Assembly: GCA_943354165.1 (NCBI GenBank)
Contig: CALRBH010000010.1
Location: forward strand, 1 to 34,057
Direction of reading: 5' to 3'
Length of the DNA stretch: 34,057 bases
DNA from: Candidatus Uhrbacteria bacterium RIFOXYB12_FULL_58_10
GTDB taxonomy: Bacteria > Patescibacteriota > Patescibacteriia > UBA9934 > GWF2-40-263
The position numbers and the translations under genes are program-made. Below the pieces are notes generated by a model that ran no database searches, had not been told where the DNA came from, and worked only from the letters and a program-made list of their open reading frames with translations. Shown here piece after piece: positions 29,440-34,057 of the stretch (position 1 is the stretch's first letter; each line of letters starts with the position of its first letter).

Positions 29440-29456
29440 TGGTATATTTGTGGGGT
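29440..29456 (+). promoter_or_regulatory. Extended -10 (TGG TATATT) of the following membrane protein gene
   Basis: TGG-TATATT (29440-29448), then TGTGGGGT and the ATG at 29457, predicting a transcript that starts at or next to the start codon. Confidence 0.5.
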
Positions 29457-29972
29457 ATGGAGGACACCCAAGACATGGAAATTCCTGAAGGAATGAAGCA
29501 CGCTGGGCGTGAGCTTATGGCGTGGGAAGTTGATGAATACCCTCGCGCGATTCGCTCGGGCCGGTGGTATGCCATCGCCGCGGTGGTTGGCGCCGGGCTC
29601 ATCATCTATTCCGTCGTGACGCAGAATTTCCTGTTCGCGGTGATCGTCCTCATGTTGGGCGTGATCACGCTCGTCTCTACGTTCCGGGAACCCAATCGGA
29701 TTGAGGTCATCATCACCACCGCAGGAATCGTGATCGGCGAAGCCTTTTACGACTACCGTTCCGTGAACGATTTTTCCATCGCTTACAATCCGCCTAAGGT
29801 AAAACAGCTGTACTTCTCGTTCCGGTCCGTCATTCAGCCGTTACTGTCCATCCCGCTGGAAAATGTAGACCCAAATGAGGTGCGGAGCTACCTGATTGAA
29901 TACTGCCGCGAAAACCTCGAACGGACCGAGGAAACCTTGACGGACACCCTCCGCCGCGTGTATAAGGTCTAG
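29457..29972 (+). CDS. Hypothetical two-helix membrane protein
   Basis: A 171-residue protein with a cytoplasmic N-terminus (MEDTQDMEIPEGMKHAGRE). Two adjacent membrane helices lie at about 37-72 (WYAIAAVVGAGLIIYSVVTQ, then FLFAVIVLMLGVITLVS). A soluble domain (about 75-150) contains RIEVIITTAGIVIGEAFYDY. This layout resembles bacterial PH-like membrane proteins found often in CPR genomes, but I do not assign the family firmly. I chose the ATG at 29457, since the upstream GTG would include the -10 box. Confidence 0.82.
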   Translation: MEDTQDMEIPEGMKHAGRELMAWEVDEYPRAIRSGRWYAIAAVVGAGLIIYSVVTQNFLFAVIVLMLGVITLVSTFREPNRIEVIITTAGIVIGEAFYDYRSVNDFSIAYNPPKVKQLYFSFRSVIQPLLSIPLENVDPNEVRSYLIEYCRENLERTEETLTDTLRRVYKV

Positions 29973-29989
29973 GCTTTTTAAGGGAATAC

Positions 29990-30066
29990 GCGCTCGTAGC
30001 TCAGCCCCGGCGCGCCTTGATAGGCGGTCGGGGGTCCGACCCTCTCAAGGCGTCGGACTTGGATAG
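29990..30066 (+). pseudogene. tRNA-Arg 5' fragment interrupted by a 54-nt hairpin insertion
   Basis: GCGCTCGTAGCTCAG (29990-30004) equals the first 15 nt of the intact tRNA-Arg 87 nt downstream, and TTGGATAG (30059-30066) equals the next 8 nt of that tRNA. Between them lies a 54-nt insert. It folds by CGCCTTGA (30013-30020) with TCAAGGCG (30045-30052), and inside that GGTCGG (30026-30031) with CCGACC (30036-30041). After 30066 similarity to the tRNA fades. It is best read as a partial tRNA duplicate disrupted by a palindromic element. Confidence 0.7.
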
Positions 30067-30076
30067 TAGACATTTT

Positions 30077-30153
30077 GCGCTCGTAGCTCAGTTGGATAGA
30101 GCATCAGCTTGCGGAGCTGAGGGTCGCACGTTCGAGTCGTGCCGAGCGCACCA
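30077..30153 (+). tRNA. tRNA-Arg(GCG)
   Basis: All arms pair: GCGCTCG / CGAGCGC acceptor, GCTC / GAGC D stem, TCAGC / GCTGA anticodon stem, GCACG / CGTGC T stem, discriminator A and encoded CCA (30151-30153). The anticodon loop TTGCGGA gives GCG at 30111-30113, reading CGC and CGU. Most bacteria use ACG (edited to ICG) for this box. Confidence 0.95.
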
Positions 30154-30185
30154 CAAAACACCCAGTCGAAAGACAGGGTGTTTTG
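30154..30185. terminator. Bidirectional terminator between tRNA-Arg and comF
   Basis: CAAAACACCC / GGGTGTTTTG stem (30154-30163 with 30176-30185) around a 12-nt loop. T runs on both strands suit both the tRNA (plus) and comF (minus, stop at 30186). Confidence 0.85.
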
Positions 30186-30887
30186 CTATCCGCGCGCCAG
30201 CGTCAATCCCCAAACCTCCTTGGCGCCAGCCTCTTTTAACGCCTTTGCCGCCGCGTCCATCGTTCCCCCGCTGGTGAACACGTCATCCACAAGCAGGACA
30301 CGTTCAGGAGACGTGCCACGGCCCACAAACACTCCTGCCATGTCGTCCTTTCCCCGCTCCCCTGCGTGGGTCTTAGCCCGTGGAGGCGTATGGACGACGC
30401 GTTCGACGAATGGTTCGCAACGGATGTTCAAGACACTTCCGACGGCACGGGCGAGCAATTCCGCTTGATCAAACCCTCGGCCCCGCTTTCGAGAGGCATG
30501 TAAGGGGACCCAGGTTACGGCTTGATAGTGATAGGGGCGCAATCGTTCAGCAAACAGGCACAGATGTGTTTTCAGCAATCCAAACGCCTGGCGGTCGCCC
30601 GTAAACTTCCAAGCCCCGATGAGACGTCGAAGAACAGGATCGGCATACGAATCCATACTGGCGAGTCCAGCCAAACCCCATGTACCTACGCAGGCCGTGC
30701 AGATCTTTCCTGCCTTATCTAGTTCGCAGCCTGGACATCCGTTTGGCGGCGCGGTCACTGTCCAATTCTCCCAACACGACTCACAGATGAGCGCTCCTTC
30801 CTTCCTGCACCGAACACAAAGCCGCGGACACAAGCAATCCAATGTCACGGCCCTACTTACTTCCAGGATGCGTCGGAGACCAACCAT
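30186..30887 (-). CDS. comF: ComF family phosphoribosyltransferase-like protein
   Basis: A 233-residue protein of the ComF/GntX type, linked to DNA uptake in naturally competent bacteria. An N-terminal zinc-ribbon region has CLCPRLCVRC, CESC, CPGC and CTAC pairs. The central part has VTWVPLHASRKRGRGFDQAE, and the PRPP-binding loop is VLLVDDVFTSGGT near residue 198-210. The start overlaps the upstream gene by 31 nt, so comF is the last gene of the secretion operon. Placement behind VirB4 suggests the locus serves DNA uptake or transfer (inference). Confidence 0.94.
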   Translation of the reverse strand: MVGLRRILEVSRAVTLDCLCPRLCVRCRKEGALICESCWENWTVTAPPNGCPGCELDKAGKICTACVGTWGLAGLASMDSYADPVLRRLIGAWKFTGDRQAFGLLKTHLCLFAERLRPYHYQAVTWVPLHASRKRGRGFDQAELLARAVGSVLNIRCEPFVERVVHTPPRAKTHAGERGKDDMAGVFVGRGTSPERVLLVDDVFTSGGTMDAAAKALKEAGAKEVWGLTLARG

Positions 30888-31417
30888 GTATCACCCTGCT
30901 TTTCAAGAGAAATATCGATGTCCTGATAGCGCACCACGATGTTCTGCGGAGCATCCTTCGCTTCCGTGCGCTGCGTGGAAAGCGTGAAGTCCGCAGTACC
31001 AGCGACATCGTCCATGTCATTCACCTTCACAGAAACAAGGCGCGTGGTGACCGAATAGAACCCGACTGGAGTGGGAGCCGAGGCAATATAAGCCTCGAGT
31101 TCGGCACGATAGGACGCGGTTGTGAGCGGGAGAACGTCGCGGATATTTCCAAAGTTCGCTTCGTTTGAAAAGCTGCCATAACGCTCCGTGAAAATCTTTG
31201 CCACTGTTTGGGCATTCGAGGTCGTCACCCGTTCCGCCTCAAGCTCCGGCGAGGAAATTGGAACCACGGCCGTCGGAGTCAATTGCTGCCCCGGCACGAT
31301 GGTCGGGATGGGTTGCTCCACGATTTCTTGGTCTCGGCGCAGGAAAAAGAGGATCAGAAGCAGGATGGCGATGAGCACGCCAGCCACGACCGTGATGCGT
31401 TTGGTGCGAGAGGTCAT
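30857..31417 (-). CDS. Membrane-anchored NTF2-like (possibly VirB8-like) protein
   Basis: A 186-residue protein with one N-terminal membrane helix (residues 9-26, VVAGVLIAILLLILFF) and a Pro/Thr-rich linker. A soluble domain of about 130 residues ends VRYQDIDISLEKQGDTWLVSDASWK. The predicted topology and the C-terminal strand pattern fit the NTF2-like fold of VirB8 and related T4SS proteins, but I see no diagnostic motif. The start is 3 nt after the VirB4 stop and the end overlaps comF, so it is a member of this operon. Confidence 0.75.
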   Translation of the reverse strand: MTSRTKRITVVAGVLIAILLLILFFLRRDQEIVEQPIPTIVPGQQLTPTAVVPISSPELEAERVTTSNAQTVAKIFTERYGSFSNEANFGNIRDVLPLTTASYRAELEAYIASAPTPVGFYSVTTRLVSVKVNDMDDVAGTADFTLSTQRTEAKDAPQNIVVRYQDIDISLEKQGDTWLVSDASWK

Positions 31418-31420
31418 ACG

Positions 31421-33526
31421 TTATGAAGCGAGCGTTTGCTTAATCCGTTCCGCCTCCGCCTTGCCGGCATCTTCCCCTCCAAGAAGGGCGGCGGCGGCAT
31501 CAGCCTGAGCCTTTTCGTTTTCAAGTTCAGCCACAGCTTCTTCCGCCTCCTTATCGATATCCATAACGTCCGGGGCCGCCTCTGCCGCTGGAGCCGCGGC
31601 GGCAGGTGCCTTCTGATCCGGGCGCGCGCCCTGCTTCGCCTCAAATTCCTTGCGGCGCTTTTCCTGCTCGAGGAGCTGGGCCGGGTTGGTGGTGACGATC
31701 TGGTCTTCGCTGTAAGACGCAACCACCTTGATGGCGGCATGCTTCTGACCTGCAAAGAAAATCCCTTCCCCGACGCCGGACTCGAGCAACAGGAACTTTT
31801 CCCCGTCCGTGAGGTTGAAAGTCTTCTGCACCAAATCGACGGCCGCCGGCGACTGCTTCATGAGCAGCTGCGTGGCGGAGTTGTTCACGATGGCCTGGCC
31901 GTACGGCGAGCGCAAAAAGTCGTTCACATCCTGCGTGATGGTGGTCACCCCGAGGAAGTACTTGCGGCAGCGCTTCACGAGCGCGAAAACGAACTTCGCG
32001 GAGTCCTCGTACTGCATGAGCCACCAGGCTTCGTCGATGACGAGCACGCGCTTCTTGCGTTCCGAGCGCACCACGTTCCAGATGTAGTTCACGATGGTGT
32101 AGATGGCGACCGGACGCAACTCATCTTCAAGATCGCGCACGGAGAACGTGACGAGCTGGTTGGTCATCTCCACGGTGGTCGGCGAGTTGAGAAGTCCGGC
32201 GAACGTGCCTTCCGTATATTTCTTGAGGCGCGCCACGAGCTCGGCGGATCCGTCGAACCCCTCGAGCACGTCCTGGAAATCCGTCATGGTCGGCGGCTCG
32301 ATCACGGCCAGGTCCGGCGTATCGGCGGTAATGTCTTTCTTCGCGTACGTTTCGATAAGGGCGCGGTCGAGCAAGGAATCCTCTGCTGGAGTAAATCCAA
32401 TCTTCCCCGCTTCGCCCGTGGGGGTTCCAATCATGATGCGCAGGAGGCCCTTGATGGTGATGACCGCGGAACGGATCACGTCTTCCACCTTGGTCCCTTC
32501 TCCGACCGCACGAGGCAAATCGAACGGATTCACCTTCGCCTGGGAGGCGAGGGAGACGTTGATGTAGGTGCCGCCTACCGCGTCCGATAGGTGCTTGTAT
32601 TCCATTTCCGGATCGATGACGATCACATCCGTTCCCATCATGAGCGAGCGCAAAATCTCCAGCTTCACGGCGTACGACTTCCCGGCACCGGAGGTCGCAA
32701 ACACCACGCCATTCGCGTTCTGCAAACTGAAGCGGTCGAACAGGATGAGCGAATTGTTGTGGCGGTTGATGCCGTAAAGAATGCCGTTGTCGGAAGTGAG
32801 GTCCGATGAAATGAACGGGAAGCTCGCCGCGATGGGCGAGGTGTTCATGTTGTAGGTGATCATCAGCTCATCGTTCCCGAGCGGGAGCGTGGAGTTGAAC
32901 CCCTGCTCCGTCTGATAGTAGCCGGCCTTGGAGTAGATGAGTTTGCTGCCGAACATCGCTTCCACCTCCTGTGTGCGGCGGTCCAGCTGTTCCTTATCTT
33001 TGTCGTAGAGCGTGACGTAAAACGCGAACTGGAAGAAGTGCTCAATACCCTGGGTCAATGCATCGCGGAGCGCCTCGATGTCGCGCAAGGCGGTTTCGCG
33101 CAGCGGATCGCGCGGCGCGCCCTTCTCCGCATCGCCAACGATGCCCGCCTCAAGCACACCCACCTTCTTCTGCAGCTGCTTCAGAATAATGTTAGCCTTG
33201 ATGGGATAGAAGAACATGCCGATGTCCACCATCTTGTTCAGGTTGATGAACGGCGCGCTCCAGCCCAAACCTATGTGGCGCGGATACGTAATGACAAACA
33301 ACGTGCGCACGTACAGGCCGGAGAGAATGAGAAAGTTCGGGTTCACCTCGAACGATGCTGGGCTGATGAGGTCCTTAATGGTGACGGTTCCCTTGCGATA
33401 CACCCGTTCCTCCTCGAGAACAATGCGCTCGGTGGCAGCCTTAAGCTCCGCCTCCTTTGGAGGTTTGATGGCCTCCGGCGGCGGAGGCGGCAGGCGCTTG
33501 CCGAGTTGTCCCATCTCAATGGCCAT
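31421..33526 (-). CDS. VirB4-type type IV secretion ATPase
   Basis: A 701-residue hexameric ATPase that powers T4SS or related pilus assembly at the inner face of the membrane. The N-terminal CagE/TrbE/VirB-type domain covers about 60-230. The ATPase domain has Walker A FATSGAGKSYAVK (277-284), Walker B VLVIDEAWWLMQ and the downstream TTITQDVNDF motif. The C-terminal 80 residues are Ala/Glu-rich and disordered-looking (KAPAAAAPAAEAAPD). ATG at 33524-33526, directly after repeat B3, no Shine-Dalgarno. CPR genomes commonly carry such a locus; its cargo is unknown. Confidence 0.94.
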   Translation of the reverse strand: MAIEMGQLGKRLPPPPPEAIKPPKEAELKAATERIVLEEERVYRKGTVTIKDLISPASFEVNPNFLILSGLYVRTLFVITYPRHIGLGWSAPFINLNKMVDIGMFFYPIKANIILKQLQKKVGVLEAGIVGDAEKGAPRDPLRETALRDIEALRDALTQGIEHFFQFAFYVTLYDKDKEQLDRRTQEVEAMFGSKLIYSKAGYYQTEQGFNSTLPLGNDELMITYNMNTSPIAASFPFISSDLTSDNGILYGINRHNNSLILFDRFSLQNANGVVFATSGAGKSYAVKLEILRSLMMGTDVIVIDPEMEYKHLSDAVGGTYINVSLASQAKVNPFDLPRAVGEGTKVEDVIRSAVITIKGLLRIMIGTPTGEAGKIGFTPAEDSLLDRALIETYAKKDITADTPDLAVIEPPTMTDFQDVLEGFDGSAELVARLKKYTEGTFAGLLNSPTTVEMTNQLVTFSVRDLEDELRPVAIYTIVNYIWNVVRSERKKRVLVIDEAWWLMQYEDSAKFVFALVKRCRKYFLGVTTITQDVNDFLRSPYGQAIVNNSATQLLMKQSPAAVDLVQKTFNLTDGEKFLLLESGVGEGIFFAGQKHAAIKVVASYSEDQIVTTNPAQLLEQEKRRKEFEAKQGARPDQKAPAAAAPAAEAAPDVMDIDKEAEEAVAELENEKAQADAAAALLGGEDAGKAEAERIKQTLAS

Positions 33527-33534
33527 ATTGGGCT

Positions 33535-33630
33535 AAACGACAAACGATAAACTCCAAACGACAAACGTAGGAACTTTTTCCCTTTTGTCGTTTTCCCTTT
33601 TCTTTGTCGTTTGTCGTTTTATTTGGCATT
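33535..33630 (+). repeat. AAACGACAA family repeat, copy B3
   Basis: Left arm AAACGACAAACGATAAACTC then CAAACGACAAACG; right arm TTTTGTCGTTTTCCC then TTTGTCGTTTGTCGTTTT. The arms are inverted, as in B1. It lies between the VirB4 gene and the upstream TraC-like gene. Confidence 0.85.
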
Positions 33631-33636
33631 TCATAT

Positions 33637-34057
33637 CTATGGTTCCACCTGTACCTTCGATAAATCCGAAAGGCGTTCTGATTCAAAAATATCCGGGTTG
33701 TAGCAGGTGTAATAGAGCTCGATGAGCGACTGCGTATCGAGCCGGGCCACGCCGAGGCCCATGCTCTGCAGCTGACCGCTCGTGAGCGAGACGCGACGTG
33801 CGAGCTGTTCCTGGCGGTCCGCCATCTGCTTGGCGTTTAGGTTGGCGGCGGCCGATGGGGAAACGGCTTCCGAGAGCCGGCTGAAAAAACTCTTGGTCTT
33901 ATTGGACACCGGATCGTACGGCACCACGAGGTAAAACCGCTTCTGCATGATTTCCCCGAGCTCCACCAGCTCCTTCACGAAGGAGCGGTAGTCCGCGATC
34001 TGTCCGCGCAAGAGATCGTTCTTGGTGTCGCGTTCCTTTTCAACCAGCGTATTGATG
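33637..34057 (-). CDS. TraC-like N-terminal domain protein, 5' end beyond window
   Basis: The frame is open from the right edge to the TAG at 33637-33639 (139 codons visible). An apparent start at 34011 is a TTG inside a continuing frame, so the true start lies outside. Visible motifs are FVKELVELGEIMQKRFYLVV and PYDPVSN, like the N-terminal domain of TraC/VirB4-family proteins. An FFSRL segment and a C-terminal LDTQSLIELYYTCYNPD follow. In several CPR T4SS loci a short protein of this kind precedes the VirB4 gene (recalled, not checked). It is separated from VirB4 by repeat B3. Confidence 0.75.
   Translation of the reverse strand, partial: INTLVEKERDTKNDLLRGQIADYRSFVKELVELGEIMQKRFYLVVPYDPVSNKTKSFFSRLSEAVSPSAAANLNAKQMADRQEQLARRVSLTSGQLQSMGLGVARLDTQSLIELYYTCYNPDIFESERLSDLSKVQVEP

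Overview
The window reads as a chromosomal segment of a bacterium with a compact genome and moderately high GC content, using the standard code (TGA, TAG and TAA all serve as stops). The most likely source is a member of the Candidate Phyla Radiation (Patescibacteria). This is an inference from gene content: a VirB4-type secretion locus beside comF, a DUF2779 nuclease, S23-type four-helix-bundle genes, a TrbC/VirB2-like pilin module, and few Shine-Dalgarno sites. I cannot place it to class.

Layout. 1-4461 (minus): 3'-truncated dnaE (DNA polymerase III alpha) interrupted by an in-frame LAGLIDADG intein at 928-2220. 4520-5959 (plus): a CDP-alcohol phosphatidyltransferase with a split catalytic motif, followed by a shorter paralogue that has lost the catalytic aspartates. 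Each has a strong Shine-Dalgarno site and is followed by an intrinsic terminator. 5980-9640 (minus): an accessory stretch with a DUF2779 nuclease, a zeta-toxin-like kinase coupled to a 59-residue partner, another small ORF, a four-helix-bundle gene and a broken DNA methyltransferase. It is punctuated by three copies of a GGCGTTAGGC-based palindromic repeat. 9639-17692 (minus): Pif1-like helicase with a small membrane protein, a second four-helix-bundle gene bracketed by G-rich inverted repeats, pheT, pheS, a site-2 protease and a phosphomannomutase.

17833-26529 (plus): lemA, a ClpC-type unfoldase, an acidic membrane protein, a membrane-anchored beta-propeller, a DsbA-like oxidoreductase overlapping a pilin/M15-peptidase fusion, radA, and an isolated 58-residue membrane protein gene. 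26571-28628 (minus): recG. 28821-30153 (plus): tRNA-Ser(GCU), a homing-endonuclease-like gene whose 3' end runs into tRNA-Ser(UGA), a membrane protein, a tRNA-Arg fragment carrying a hairpin insertion, and an intact tRNA-Arg(GCG). 30186-34057 (minus): comF, a VirB8-like or NTF2-like anchored protein, a VirB4 ATPase and a partial TraC-like protein, apparently one type IV secretion/competence operon.

Three themes stand out. (1) Several families of short interspersed repeats occur between genes and, in frame, inside pheT, manB, clpC and radA. Both four-helix-bundle genes sit inside inverted-repeat frames, recalling the 23S rRNA intervening-sequence elements that encode the same protein family, but here outside rRNA. 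(2) Several genes have an AT-rich -10 box 6-9 nt upstream of ATG and no ribosome binding site, predicting leaderless mRNAs; three other genes carry strong Shine-Dalgarno sites. (3) Selfish or homing elements (intein, free-standing PD-(D/E)XK endonuclease, restriction remnant, toxin-like cassette) are concentrated in the window. No intergenic stretch exceeds 300 bases.
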